A stretch of DNA of 64,000 bases from Pseudomicrostroma phylloplanum (taxonomy: Eukaryota > Basidiomycota > Exobasidiomycetes > Microstromatales). Below the pieces are notes generated by a model. That model worked only from the letters and a program-made list of their open reading frames with translations, was not told the DNA's origin and made no database searches. The DNA lies in contig BCHS01000008.1 in NCBI GenBank assembly GCA_039545275.1, positions 310,001 to 374,000 on the forward strand, in the 5' to 3' direction. Each line of letters begins with the position of its first letter. Positions within the stretch are counted from its first letter, which is position 1. The translations under genes and the position numbers were made by a program. This document shows positions 43,359-55,125 of the stretch, piece by piece.

Positions 43359-43487
43359 GCGAAGAGAAAGAGAGAGAAAGAAAGAGACAACGTGGGAGAA
43401 AGCCATGCTTGCTTCACACTTCATTACTAAAGTAGCAGGTCTACAAATACATACACAACTTGTCATCGTGACCTGACGTGACATCGC

Positions 43488-46417
43488 TCAGCCATCGAGC
43501 AATCGCCTGCGCTCCCCTTCCCGGAACCCCTCACGTCCATTAACATTTTGACTCCACCACTCTCTCACACCACCCGTCAAGGAGGAGGGCCAGTAGGCAC
43601 CTCGACCTCCACCGCCCCGCACAAAGCCACCGGTCGGCATACCCGACCCTGCTGGCGAACCTGCCCTTGCTTCTGCTCCTCCTCCTCCTCCTCCTCCTCC
43701 TCCTGGTGCAGGTGCAGTAGAGGAGGAGCTAGTGGGCCCGAGGGGGTTGAGTCGACTTAGGCGCTCGCTCAGCGTTGTTGAGTCGAGGGCCACCGAGGGC
43801 AAGAAGAGTCGAAAGGCCGAAGTGGAAGCAGAGCTGGGCGCAGCAGAGGGCTCTGCCGGCGGGGCGAGGGTGCGTCCATCCTTCGTTTGTGTCTGCTGTG
43901 TCTGCGTCTGCTGCGAGGCGATCGGGGTTGAGGGAAACGTGGAGGGTTCTTCGGTAGGCGGCTCGGGGGAAGAGACGTCCAGTGCGCTCCCACTGCCCGT
44001 GGCATCGGGTGCATCAGGCGGGACGCTCCCCCTCATCCCATCGAGGAATCCCTCGCTGAGCGTCCTCCTGTCCATCCTCTGCGCCAGCGCCTTGCCCCTG
44101 CCCCTGCCCCTCGCTCCCCNCCCNCCCTGTCCCTCCAGATCTCCCGCCAAGACCCGCCTCCGCTCAGCCTCTGCCTCGGCTCGAGCTTCTGCCTCTTCCT
44201 CCTCTTCGTCGGCGGGGGAGAAGGGGCCAATGTGGAAGCCGGGAGAGGCGGGGGAGAGGCCAATGGACAGGCCCCGGGAGAGGATAGTGCTGTACATGTG
44301 CGCCGAAGAACGTCGCCTGCGCTCCCGGGCGCTTCCTGTTGTGGGACTCATGACGGTAGAGGGTGTGCGTGGACTGCCCGGCAAGCCCCTCTGTATTGCG
44401 CTGCCCGAGGTCGGCTTCGAAGGCGAGAGAGGCTGGGGATCGGAAGAGCCTTCAACGTAATGAAAGGCAGGCTGCAGACCCAGACCGACCACATGGTGGT
44501 GGTGTGAGGCACTGGCCGAGCGCGGCTTGCTCAGATTGCTACTTCTTCTGGGCCTCTCCGGCGACGTAGGACTGGCAATCGGGCTGCCGAGAGCTGGAGG
44601 GCTATCGGATAGCGCTGCTGGGCGGGCCTGACTTTCGCTGGCGGGTGGCATTGTGAGCGTGAAGTTGGGAGGAGGAAGATGAGGTCCGGCAATCCCGCCG
44701 GCGTTGGCCAGGAGGGCTTCGGATTCCGTCGCGTCTGCCGAAGTCGGAGAGAGGATGTGATCGTTGACGGGAGAGAGTAGCCTGTCGAGGCTGCTGCCTT
44801 CGGACACTGCTGCTTCCGCTTCGGCCGCCGAGGGAGGTTTGCTAGACACAATAATCACGCCTGCTAGGAGGATGACGATTCCGACTACGATGAGACACAG
44901 TGAGAGGCTAGAGATGCTGGAAAGCTGATTGAAGTAGACGAGACCTGGGAAGTTTGATTGAGGACGTTGGTCAGAACATACGCTCTCTGTCGCCACCCGT
45001 CGTTGTCTGCCACTTTCACTCACCAAGCGCAATAGAGCTTGTGTTGTAGAAGCAGAAAGCCAAAGGACAGACCAACGTGGGGTCTGCCATCCGCAGAGAC
45101 TTGTTGAGATACCAGAGCTGCGCTACGGCTGCCAAGAGCATCACGCCGACTAGCGCCCAGCTTCCGATCCTGTTGAACTGGTTCCTCCCTAGAGCGAAAG
45201 TCAAGACCAGTAGCTCCACTCCACTTTTGGCCAGCAAGAGACAGAGGCCCGATAGCGTGCCAGAGACGGCTGCAAAGCCTACGGCGAGGAGCAGCTTCGT
45301 CTTTTTGACTGCGTCTGTTGATTCCTTGTCAATCTCTGGCACAGCTATCGCCCTCTTTCTCGGTGAGCTATGTCGACTGCTCCGCTGCTCATGCTCGTTC
45401 CTGGACCCGTAGTCTTTCCGCGAGTTCGCACCTGGCCGCGATGCCCCTCCATTTGCACCCTGCCGCTTGCTGGCCAGAGTCTGCACCAATGACTCATCTC
45501 GAGTCTGCTGGAGCCTTTCCTGATCTCTCACGGCTAGCACGGGGGTCGCAACGCCGGACGTCGTCTCACTGACCTCGTCCAGTGGAGCTAGAGTCGGGGC
45601 AGACCACCTCCTTGTGAGCCTGGCATAGTGCTTCTTGCCTCGATGATTCTTCGACGCGCGTATTGTGGGCGAGGGAGGCGGGGCATTGAGGTGTAGCAAG
45701 AGCTGCCACTCGGCCAGATGGGCGATGACTAGGATGCAGGCAAAAGCCATGAAGAGGATGGTGGACAGGGCGATGAAGGGCGGCCGGCCAAAGAGAGACA
45801 GCAGCTCATCGAGGCTGTGAGGCGGCTCTTGAATGGCTCCGAAGTATCCGATGAGAACAGCTCCCACGAGGATAAGAGCCGTGCCTGTTGAAACGGTCGA
45901 AGAGGGGGATGTGAGCTTTCAGCGGTCACCTGATGGGTAAGATCTCGGCAGCTCCTTTCTCACCTCCAACCATAGTAGATCCTAAGGCGTCCTCTAGCAA
46001 GAACTTCGCTAGCAGAGCATTGTAGAGGAGGCTCACAGCTCCCAGTGGGGCAAGCATGACTATTGGCAATGCTCCGATCTGGAAGATGGTCCCGCCGATG
46101 TTGGCGACGATGAAGATGGCAAAGCCCACCAGCCACAGAGGCTGGCGCCATTCCGCAGGCCGAGATTCAATTGGCTGGCGGGCAGCTATGAGGTGGGATT
46201 TGCGCTGTATTGTGAGGCCTAAAGGGAGAAATCAAGAATGAATGAAACCAGAGGGGACCTTGTCAGACCTTAAAATCCGCCAGTGTATTTCGTGGGTGCG
46301 TTGCACTGCCATTCACTCACCCAGGGATTGCACAAAGCTGGCCAAGAGCCCCAATGCAATGGCGAGGGGTACGCCCACCACTGCGCCAGAAGGAGCGTCG
46401 CTGGCATCGCCGGCCAT
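43488..46417 (-). CDS. NIPA-like magnesium transporter with long cytosolic tail
   Basis: CDS is complement(join(43488..44944,45024..45884,45964..46218,46321..46417)), 889 residues; introns of 79, 79 and 102 bp. NIPA proteins are multi-span membrane proteins of the drug/metabolite transporter group linked to Mg2+ uptake. Blocks: ALGLLASFVQSLG/LTIQRKSHL, PLWLVGFAIFIVANIGGTIF, GALPIVMLAPLGAVSLLYNA, LLAKFLLEDALGSTMVG, ALILVGAVLIGYFGA, later LRMADPTLVCPLAFCFYNTS and SSIALG/LVYFNQLSS. All occur in the order of the family. Odd features are a Ser/Arg-rich loop of about 130 residues in the middle and a C-terminal tail of about 450 residues rich in Ser, Pro and Gly with a run of nine Gly. Two undetermined bases (44120, 44124) fall in the tail, so two residues are unknown there. 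Confidence 0.88.
44120..44124. other. Undetermined bases
   Basis: Two N positions (44120 and 44124) inside a C-rich run of the transporter tail. The reading frame is open on both sides, so the length is probably right, but an unresolved C-run length error cannot be excluded. Confidence 0.9.
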
Positions 46418-46526
46418 CGTCGTCTGTGTGCTGACGAGCGAGGCGGTTGACGTGATGCACGGCGTGAGATTAGCAAAGGAGAAGGAACAGACGACGTCGA
46501 GTAGAATGGACGAAGGGGAGAAGGAG

Positions 46527-46575
<49 letters not shown>

Positions 46576-46727
46576 CGGCAGTGCGGGGAAGCCAAGTGGA
46601 GCGGAGTCGAGTGAGCGGAACTCTCGGAGGCATTCTCACCTCGGCCATTGACGACGGCACGCCTTGCTACCAACAGCAACAGCTATCGTCCAATACCACA
46701 CCTATACACGGCTGCGTCTTGCCTGTC
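46418..46727. promoter_or_regulatory. Divergent promoter/leader with (CAG)15
   Basis: 310 bp between the transporter start (-) and the chosen start of the SIM-motif gene (+). It contains the triplet repeat at 46530-46574. The plus-strand frame of the next gene is open across the whole interval, with an ATG at 46506, so part of it may be coding. Confidence 0.55.
46530..46574 (+). repeat. Perfect (CAG)15 trinucleotide repeat
   Basis: Fifteen uninterrupted CAG units. On the plus strand in the downstream gene's frame they would encode Gln15 after MDEGEKEK. On the minus strand they are (CTG)15, about 110 bp upstream of the transporter ATG. Perfect repeats of this length usually vary in number between strains. 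Confidence 0.95.
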
Positions 46728-48106
46728 ATGTCGCTCAAGGAGGTCAAGCCAGAAGCTGCCACCAACCAGTCGACATCCAGCGCAGCAGTTCAGGCATCTA
46801 CCGCCTCAGCGCCCTCCAGAGTCCTGCCACTCGCAGCCTCACTTCAATCCAACCTCCATCTCCTCCTCGCTAGACTGGGCAAACTCCTCAAGTATCAGGC
46901 TCTGTTGCGGAGCAAGATCTGCAACGGTAACGCAACGCCTCAGCAGCTCGGCCTACTGCCGGGATGGTCAGACCTGGCCTCTGCTGCTCAGAAGTGGCAG
47001 AGGGACGTAGAGGCGCTGAACAGATGGGTGGTGAGTGCGGGAGCTTTCTTTGCCTTCCAGACACGATCGTCATAACCGATCATGCAATAGCGTACTGACC
47101 CCACTTCCGCTTGCCCTTTATCGTCTACCAGAGCGAAGCCCAAGACGCTCTTCTCATCGAGCTCTCCCGAGCCAAGAAGCGCGAAGCCCTGCAAGCAGAG
47201 GAAGACGCCAAGCGTGCAGAGGTAGAAGCGGCCGAGAAGGCCAAGCGGGACGCAGAGGAGGAGGCTCAAAGGCTCAGAAAGGCCGCCGAGGACGAGGCTG
47301 CTGCAGCAAAGAAGGCTGCCGCAGAAGCGACTGCCCAGGAGGAGAGTACGAAGGCGGCCGAGGCGAAAAAGGCAACTGCGCCGACGGGAGGAGCAGGGGT
47401 GATTGATTTGACAGACGATGACGATGTGAAGCCAGCTGCTGCGTCGAACGCTGGTACTGCTGCCAAGCATCCGAGAGATGGGGATACTGAAAACGCTCAG
47501 AACGACGGCCTCGACGCAAAGCGACAGAAGACCACCGGCGGTACCTCGAGCACGGATGGGCCTCAAGCAACAGCAACAACAAGCGGCGTCCCCGCCCCTG
47601 ACCCAGCTACCCTTCTCGCAGCCCTCACCTCCCAATCACAATCCCATGACTCCTCCTCCAACCAGAACAGGAGTAGTGCAGGCGACTTTGACTTTTCGTC
47701 CATGGGGAACATGTCAGATCTGTTCAAGATGGACGACCTCACCAACTTCATGGGTCAAGGTCAAGGCCAAGGCTCAGGTCAAAGTTCAGGGCAGGCGCAG
47801 ACTTCAGCTACTGGCGAGACTGCTTCCGGCGAGCACGATGGCGGGTTCGCAGCGGCGCAGAATGGCGATCAGGGCGACGGTGCCAAGCTGGACGACTTCA
47901 GCGGGATGGGCGGAGACGATATGGACTTCAAGTTCGACCCGAGCGGGTTCAGCATGGACGGCATGGGCGGCAGTGGGGGTATGGATCAATTCGGCAGCGG
48001 AGGCGAGGGCGGGGGAGACATGGGCGGCATTGACTTCAATGCTGCCCTAGAGGGTGTAGATTGGGGTAGTCTGATGGATATGATTGGCAATCAGGGCGGC
48101 TCGTAG
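46728..48106 (+). CDS. Unrecognised acidic nuclear-type protein with a SUMO-interaction motif
   Basis: CDS is join(46728..47030,47132..48106), 425 residues; 101-bp intron (GTGAGT, CTACCAG), phase 0. An in-frame ATG at 46506 would add 74 residues including Gln15; I preferred 46728 because it leaves room for two promoters, but this is not decided. No family recognised. The N-terminus is helical (LHLLLARLGKLLKYQALLRS, then GLLPGWSDLASAAQKWQRDV), followed by a long Ala/Glu/Lys coiled coil (about residues 102-185). VIDLTDDDD (about 191) is a classic SUMO-interaction motif. A basic patch (AKRQK), a Gln/Gly/Ser-rich part and an acidic, hydrophobic C-terminus with DFSSMGNMSDLFKMDDLTNF and FNAALEGVDWGSLMDMIGN follow, resembling activation-domain sequence. 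The layout recalls Mediator tail subunits such as Med2, but this is only a guess. Confidence 0.7.
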
Positions 48107-48175
48107 CAGATATGTGTCCCTCCCTTTGATGTTGCCCCCACTGCTGTACGCCCATGCCATCTCTCCCTGTTCTAA

Positions 48176-51100
48176 TCATACCACTCTGCCACTCTTCAGC
48201 CTGCCACTGTTGAACCGTTTGAGCACCTCCTCGAGACCCTTGTCGCCTAATACCTCGGATTTGATGCTCCAGTCGCTCAGCTCGCACTGTTGGCCCAACT
48301 TCGGCCGACGAGCATGAGCGATGAGCTCCACTGCACCCCTAGGTGGGATCGTCTGACTACGCAGCGTCAACCGTCCTATCCAGGAGGCCGTGCTTGGGGG
48401 CAGTACACGATCGGGGTATTGCGGGTCTTGTGGTCGCTGCACATGCTTGGCTCTGCTAGTGCTCGGGTCAACCGAGCTGTCCAGATCGATGATGCACCTT
48501 GCCGATCGTGAAGTCGACATGTTCCTGACGATGAAGACGACGGGAAGCGTCTCCAGAGAGGCAGCATCGGCCTCTCTGACCTCGATGTCGACGTACAGCG
48601 GGTCGTCTTCTGTCCCGAGGTAGCTGCGCATTAGATTGGAGAGCAGAGCAGCCCTCTCTCGAGCAGTCTCTTCGTACAAGCTCCGACCACCCGCTCCCGC
48701 AGCGAGGGAGGAAACGATGTCCCTCACCACATCGCGGCCTGGTCCCAGTACCAGACCCAAGAGGAAGATCTGACCCTTGTGCTGGCCGTCATGAGATTGC
48801 CAGTTGACAAGGACGTCCAGTTCGTCCGGGGTGTACAGGGTAAAGACTCGGTCTCGGTCCGCCGGTGAGATTGTTGGGAAGGTCTGACTCAGAGCAGCTC
48901 GTCGCCACGATGAGCGGACGATGGGCAGGAAGGGACTCATGACACTTGAGCCGAGGCTCCCCGCCGTGGAGCTCAAGAGAAGGCTGCAAGGACCTGCAGT
49001 TGAGTTCTTCTCGATGTCTCTGCCCCGCAGAAGTCCAGCGATGTGATGAGATGTGTACTCCAGCATCGTACTGGGATCATGCTGGCCATCGTGTAGGACC
49101 GCTTCTGTAACCGGAACGTGGGCTGTGACTGGCTGTGAGGGCTCAAGCACCAACAGGGGTTCGCCTCCGGAGGAAGACAGGGCGGAACTCGTCTCTTTTG
49201 TCTCCCAACGAGGCGACAGGAAGGTGAGGTCTGTGATGCGTATGGGCTGGCCATTAGGGTGGACGTTAGTAGCCTGTATGGCTAGGTCGTAGGCGAAGCC
49301 CGTAGGTGCAGAGCTGATCTCTACGTTGAGATCCAGAATTGGGTACACCCCGATAGTCTGAGAAAGCTTGAAGCTGGCTTGGTCCTCCACATCGGAGCCG
49401 GCAACGAAGAGAAGTCTCAGAATGATGCTCTCCCCTATCGATGCACCCCGCAGACGCATGGTCTTGTCGATTGTCTGACCCGCTTTCAGCTCCTCGTCCG
49501 ATCCCAGAACAATGATTGGCTGCGGGGGCTTCAGAGCGTTGGAAAGCGTGACTAGGGGCCCAGGCTGCGATGATGCTGCTTCGAGAGTGATCATGCCAGG
49601 CTGGTCGGCCAGCATGAGGATTCCCTGCTTGGCTGGTACGTTACCCCGGTTCGTGAGTCTAAGCTTGACCTCAACCTCCTCACCGAAGCCCAGAATTTTG
49701 GGACAGTCGATCAATTGAGCCTCAAGGATTGGGGCAGGCTCTCCGATGACGACCGCGAGGGTCTCGTCCGGTGCGTAAGTGGCTTTACGGCTCACCCGCT
49801 GCTCTCTAGTCTCGTTGAGGCGCCGGCCATCCTTTCTCAGCTTCTGTGAGAAGAGTGCGATGCCTCCCAATTGGAAAGTGACACTGGAAGCTCTGAATTG
49901 GCCAAGGCTGGAAGCTTTGAGGGTTACGAGAAGATCGCGCTCTTCTTGTGGCGCCAGCTCTAGGTCATCTATGGAGTCAACCTCCACGTCCGTGGCGGTG
50001 ACGGACGCTTCAGGTTCTAAGTCTCTTGTGATATGAACTGTGACCTTCGAGAGTGTCAAAGGTGTAGAGAGAGGGTTGACGACTCTCAGAAGTAGATGGA
50101 AAGGGACTAAGAGAACGTGCATAGGTAAAGATTCGAGTCGTGAGTCACCCTCTCGGGCATACGGAATGAGCGGCGACCTGACTTACCTCCGGATGTGAAG
50201 GCACCTCTGACCCTCGAGCCTCTACTGCTGTTGCTTTCTGATACCACGGCGCTTCCACTGGCTTGCTTCAGACGGTTCTCTAGGTCATCCCATATAGTCT
50301 CGTCCGTTGCTACCACTTCTTCCGCTAGCTTGAAGCGCGACTTCTGAACGTCGAAGAAGTCGAAGGGCGAGTCCAGGGCGTCGCCTTTGCCTGCATTCTC
50401 GCCCAGCGAGCTGAAGGCAGCTGCGAGATCACTCAAGTAGCCTTGGTGAACAGCCATTTTGTTCTCAAGAGACGCTGCGTCTTCTCCACTGTCACTTCGT
50501 ACGGGACGGATCGTCCGCAGAAAGTACTCGATGGCTTGATCGGTCTGACCTTCGTTGAGAGCCTGCTGACCCAGCTCATGCTCCACGTGTGCTTGGATCA
50601 TGGTCCACCCCTCGAGCTCCACGTCATTGTCGTGGGCCTGCTCGTCAGAGCTCTCTTTGTCATTCTTGTCGTCAGAACCTTCCTCGTCCAGGAATCTCTT
50701 GTTCAAGGTCGTCTGCCGGCAATAGATAGACTTTGCTCCGCTGAAGCATCTAAGGCTCAGCAACTTGGCACCGCATTGCTGATAGCGATGCCCTGCCATG
50801 ACCAAGTGCAAAGCCATCTTCCGCAACGCGGGCCGTTCGAAGATTCTCAGATCCGTAATTGCCGCTTGCTCAATGAGCATAGCGCCCATAACGTCCAAGT
50901 CTGCGCCTGGGTCCTGAGCAGCTCGAATCAAAGCATTTGGGGCAGACCGATAGTAGTCAAGCGCTCGGTAGACCTCATAGTACAGCAAGGTTGCCCGCAA
51001 TGGCCGTAGAAGGACATTTGAGCTCGCCTTCGAGACCGGAAGCCGGTATTGCATACAAGCCGAGGCTAAGTAGCTATCGACGTCTATGGGTGGAGATTGC

Positions 51101-52838
51101 GAGCTCAACATGATCATCAGGTGCGATAGGCCGAACATTTCCTAATGGCACAACAACAGGGGAACTCGTTGCAGTCAGCGGCAGGAATGAGTGGCTACGA
51201 AGAGACGGCGACTCACCGTAGCTCCTGCTGCATAATGATGTGCCTTGTCATTGGCATAGTCTCTTCGTCCAACATCGTACATGGCAGCGGCCAACTTGTA
51301 GTCTCTGGTCATGAATGCGAAGTCGGCGAGTCGACGAGTTTGGGCCTCGATAGCAGCGTGTGGATAGAAGCCGCCGTGAGCGTCCCAGCTCGGTCGCTCT
51401 GGCGTGCCAGTGCCTGACCTGGATATTGTGCTACTGCCGAAGAACTTCTTGCCTGCACCGAATAGCCGTCCGGTCAAGCCCTTCCGCGAAGCAGCTATCT
51501 GCGGGCAACCATGAAAGCGAAGGAGCACAGGTCAGACACCGCGCGCGATCGTTCAAAAGGACTACTCACTGAGTCGTTCCACTGTGTCACGCATCTCTCC
51601 ATCCACGGAATGAGACTCTGAGCTACCATCTCACGAACGAGCCCACCTAACCTCTTCACGTCATCTTCGGACAGCAGCTTTCCAGTTTGTGCGGACGGCG
51701 AAGTTTCAAGATACTGCTCTGAGCTGTATCCTGTAGGCCTTGACCGTTCAAGATGTTCTGACCAGGCTGTGGAAGTCGCCGGCTCCGCATCAGCACTTGG
51801 CCGTGGGGCGGAATTGAGAGGAAGAATGCAGCAATTGAGGCCATATATCCGCTTGATCGTCTCTAGAACCTCTTTCGACCTGGATGGGGAGGTTTCAGCA
51901 TCACCAAGCTGCGAACAATGCATAGTTCGTGGGTCTCGATACTCACTGCTCCACGTCGCCTCCCTGTGCGCAGTCGTGTATCAGCACATAATACCGCAAT
52001 ACATTAGGGTCCACGTATGGTCGGCCGCCAAAGGCATCGCAACTTTGAGCTTGGGTGGCGGCGTAGAGCGAAGCGAGAGCGTTCAGCGGATCCGGTGACT
52101 GGGACGAGACAGCAAGCAGAACTGTCACGCAGGAAGAGGGAGCATCAGCGAGGGGACCTTCAGAGCCAGACCTTGCGCATACTTACTGCAGACAGGATGG
52201 CCAAACGTCTCATGACGACTGACGGATCTACTCCGGAGTACAGCATCTCTGCTATAAGTGAACCAGGGCGTGAGTTCATCCACCGGGGCCTCAGCGACTC
52301 TCCTAGCGTCGCCTTCGACCGTCACTTGCAGCTCAGAGGTCTTTGCCTCCCACTTTCGCGCATTGGCCGTGACATGGGCGCTGATCCTATCCAGGATCTC
52401 TTCTGGTCGGACGTCTCTCCCTGCTGTTGCATCTTCTGCATCTGCTGAGCTTTGTTGCCGTACGGCGAAGGCGCTCAGCGGGTCGAAACGAATCGGAAAG
52501 CTGGGGCACTGCTTGCTCTCCAACTGAGAGGTGCGCACGGTGACTGCAGAGGTGAGACACGATGGCGCAGTCAGTTCAGGTACGACCTTCGGTCGACAAG
52601 CCGTGGTCATCCCACAGAGAGACTTACCTCCCTGCAAGATCTCCTCAAAGGGCCTCAGGCAGTCAGACAAGTCGCCGAAGTTGTTCGGCCTCAGGATCTC
52701 ATCGACGTCAGGACTAGACAGGACTGCTATGCGCGGGGACAGAGCCCGGTGGACGATGTCGAGAGCCTGGCAGGCATTCTCTTTGCGACGAGATGATGAT
52801 GCTGATGGGAACTTCGATGACGAGGGTGAGCCGTCCAT
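48176..52838 (-). CDS. TRS85: TRAPP III complex subunit TRS85/TRAPPC8
   Basis: CDS is complement(join(48176..50106,50187..51141,51217..51498,51570..51879,51947..52121,52187..52543,52628..52838)), 1406 residues, close to human TRAPPC8 (1435). TRS85 directs the TRAPP core, the exchange factor for Rab1/Ypt1, to autophagy. Exons assemble family blocks: RIAVLSSPDVDEILRPNNF, SRHETFGHPVC joined to ILLAVSSQSPDPLNAL, YYVLIHDCAQGGD, MVAQSLIPWMERCVTQWND, joined to RKGLTGRLFGAGKKFFG, RRLADFAFMTRDYKLAAAMY, HYAAGAT/EMFGLSHLMIM, RCFSGAKSIYC. The C-terminal 640 residues form beta-rich domains (LLRVVNPLSTPLTLSKVTV). Six introns of 65-84 bp; all phases fit. The intron at 52544-52627 is stop-free and in frame. 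The 3' end lies only 69 bp from that of the SIM-motif gene. Confidence 0.92.
52544..52627 (-). other. In-frame, stop-free intron in TRS85
   Basis: GTAAGT donor after CTTGCAGGGAG and CCTCTGCAG acceptor on the minus strand. Length is 84 bp with no stop, so the frame reads through it and would add 28 residues with three Cys (a Cys/Thr/Pro-rich piece). Removing it gives FEEILQGVTVRTSQLES, which fits the pattern of TRAPPC8 proteins better. Confidence 0.8.
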
Positions 52839-53053
52839 CGGCGCGACCTTGTCCTTGTTTGGAGTGGCCTGCTATCGAGGATGGTGGAAGTGTTGATCGT
52901 ACGCCTGCCTGAGCTTTGACCAGCTGCGTTGCGTGCCTCTTTCCGCTTTCCGATGGGCCCCTGCAGATCTCCCAGTCCTTCCCGGGTCTGTACGCTAATT
53001 CCTCTAATCCCGGCCTGGCCTCTGCCTCCTTCATCTTTGAACCATGCTCAACT
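52839..53053. promoter_or_regulatory. Short divergent promoter TRS85 / PGS1
   Basis: 215 bp between two head-to-head start codons, the most compact divergent pair here besides the left-edge one. No defined site recognised. Confidence 0.5.
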
Positions 53054-55125
53054 ATGGCTACTGGCGGCATCCTCATCGAGACTCGGGCGGCTCGATCCGG
53101 CGTAGGTCCTTCGTCTATGCTGCGATGCTACGCTGGTGTCAGCCGGAAGCCTGATGCTCTCACCCAGTCGTGCCGGACTTTTATGGCTTCCGCTCGGGTC
53201 TGCCGTCCGAAAGCTCCTCAATTGGCGCAGCCCACATCAACGTGGAACCCCATCAGAGGCAGAGCTCGCTCCAGCTACGGAGCGACCAAGGTTGCCAAGG
53301 ACAGCTTCAGCAAGCTGGTTGCACAGAAGCTCGGCTTGCCTAGATTCAAAGCTCGGGCCTCTGACATTCGGGTTGTCCAGAGTCCTGCTGCATTCTACGA
53401 CGAGATTCGCGCCATCATCAGCAGAGCAGAGCAAAGGATTTACTTATCCAGCTTGTATATAGGCAAGGATGAGACTGAGCTGGTGAGTTCAACACAAGCC
53501 GCCGCGAAGGCAGTATCGGTATTGCTCCACATACGCTGACAAATACCGCTCGTTGCGTGATCCACGAAGATCGACTGTATACGGCAAGCGCTGCGCAAGA
53601 AGCCCTACCTGAGGGTCCTGCTTCTCGCTGACGCTCTGAGGTCGACACGAGAGGGCGCATTCAAGGAGGTCGACGGCAAGGTCAATGGCTCCGGTGCATC
53701 ACTTCTGGCTGCCTTGGTGCGTGATTTCCCGCATCAGGTTGACGTGCGACTCTATAGAACGCCAGGCCTGCCAGTGTGGCTGGAAAAGGTCATCGGCAAA
53801 AGACTGGTAGAAGGAGCGGGTCTGCAGCACATGAAGGTCTACGGAGGTGACGATGAGGTCATCATCAGTGGGTGAGTGACCGCTGCGTGACAGCTGATGT
53901 AGTTGACCGGAGGCTGACTCTCATTCTTTTGCCCCTCGTCAGAGCCAACCTCTCGAATGATTACTTTACAAACCGGCAAGATCGCTACGTGCATATCCGA
54001 CAACATCACCTGCTGAGCAATTATCTGCACTCTCTGCTTCTGCTGACATCTCGATTCAGCTACAACCTCAAGGCTTCAGCAGCCGCAAGCTCTTCTCTTG
54101 CACATCATGCCCCGTACGATTTACATTGGGATGATGGAAGCGATTTATTGCTCTCGGAGGACGAGGATGGCAATGTCACAGAGGAAGCCTCGCTGTCAAT
54201 ATCTCCGAAGAAGAGCAAGGAGTACGCCTTCGCGGAGAGTGCCGGCTTGGCACTGAGAGAGTTCACAGATCGCTGGCGCATCCACACTGAGGCTGCGAAG
54301 AAGCGGAGGGCTCAAGCTGGACCTGATGACGGTGAAGTCGACACATTCATTGTGCCAATCATACAGATGGGGCCAATGGCAATCAGCCAGGAGACCGACG
54401 CGATGCCTCTCCTCTTTGAAGCCATCGAGCAGCAAGAGGCTCCCATTCAGGAAGCGCTCCCATCAGCAGTAAAGAAAGGCCGTTTACCCGCACCCAAAGC
54501 CACAATAGACTTCACCTCTGGCTACTTCAGTCTCTATCCTCAATACAAGTCACTCATCCTCGAAGCTCCAGCTTCGATCAGGACTAGGATCATCACGGCT
54601 GCTCCGATATCTAATGGATTCTTCGGGAGCAAGGGCATCAGTCGTCATCTACCACCTGCATATACCTGGCTAGAGAACAAATTCTGGGACGCGGTCAAAC
54701 AACACGGGAAACAGAGGTCGGTGGAAATTCGAGAATGGGAGAAAGCAGGATGGACATACCACGCCAAAGGTGGGTTATATACGGCTGTCGTGACTGGCCA
54801 TGACTTCCTGACCTTACTATCTCTTGCTCCCCTGAATATTCTGTTGACAGGCGTGTGGCATACAAGCTCGGCTCAGTCCTCTCCCACCTTGACCCTCCTT
54901 GGCTCCTCCAACTTTGGCTCACGCTCAGCCTTGCGGGACCTTGAGTGTACCCTGCTGATAGAGACGGCTCCCTCGAGCTCCTTGTCTCGGTCGCTCAAGA
55001 AGGAAATTGATGCTTTGAGAGAGCATGCTACCGTACCAGTCACTACTGAGCTCTTCCGGCGAGAGGACAGGAAGGTTCACTGGGGTGTGAAGCTGGCTAC
55101 CGAGCTCATCAAGGGAAGGCTTTGA
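53054..55125 (+). CDS. PGS1: Mitochondrial phosphatidylglycerophosphate synthase
   Basis: CDS is join(53054..53482,53570..53871,53943..55125), 637 residues; introns of 87 and 71 bp. PGS1 makes phosphatidylglycerophosphate from CDP-diacylglycerol and glycerol-3-phosphate, the committed step to cardiolipin, in the inner mitochondrial membrane. It belongs to the phospholipase D superfamily with two HKD motifs. The first is at about residue 229: LQHMKVYGGDDEVIISG joined by splicing to ANLSNDYFTNRQDRY. The second is at about 516: YHAKGGLY, followed by LTLLGSSNFGSRSALRDLE. Other family blocks: RIYLSSLYIGKDETEL/IDCIRQAL and DVRLYRTPGLPVWLEKVIG. The N-terminus is rich in Arg, Ser and Ala and suits a mitochondrial targeting sequence. 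An acidic insertion (DDGSDLLLSEDEDG) lies between the halves. A later ATG at 53117 is also possible. Confidence 0.93.

Noticed and set aside
46242..46505. Upstream part of the frame running into the SIM-motif gene
   Set aside because: Overlaps antisense the transporter's first exon and intron; treated as chance openness.
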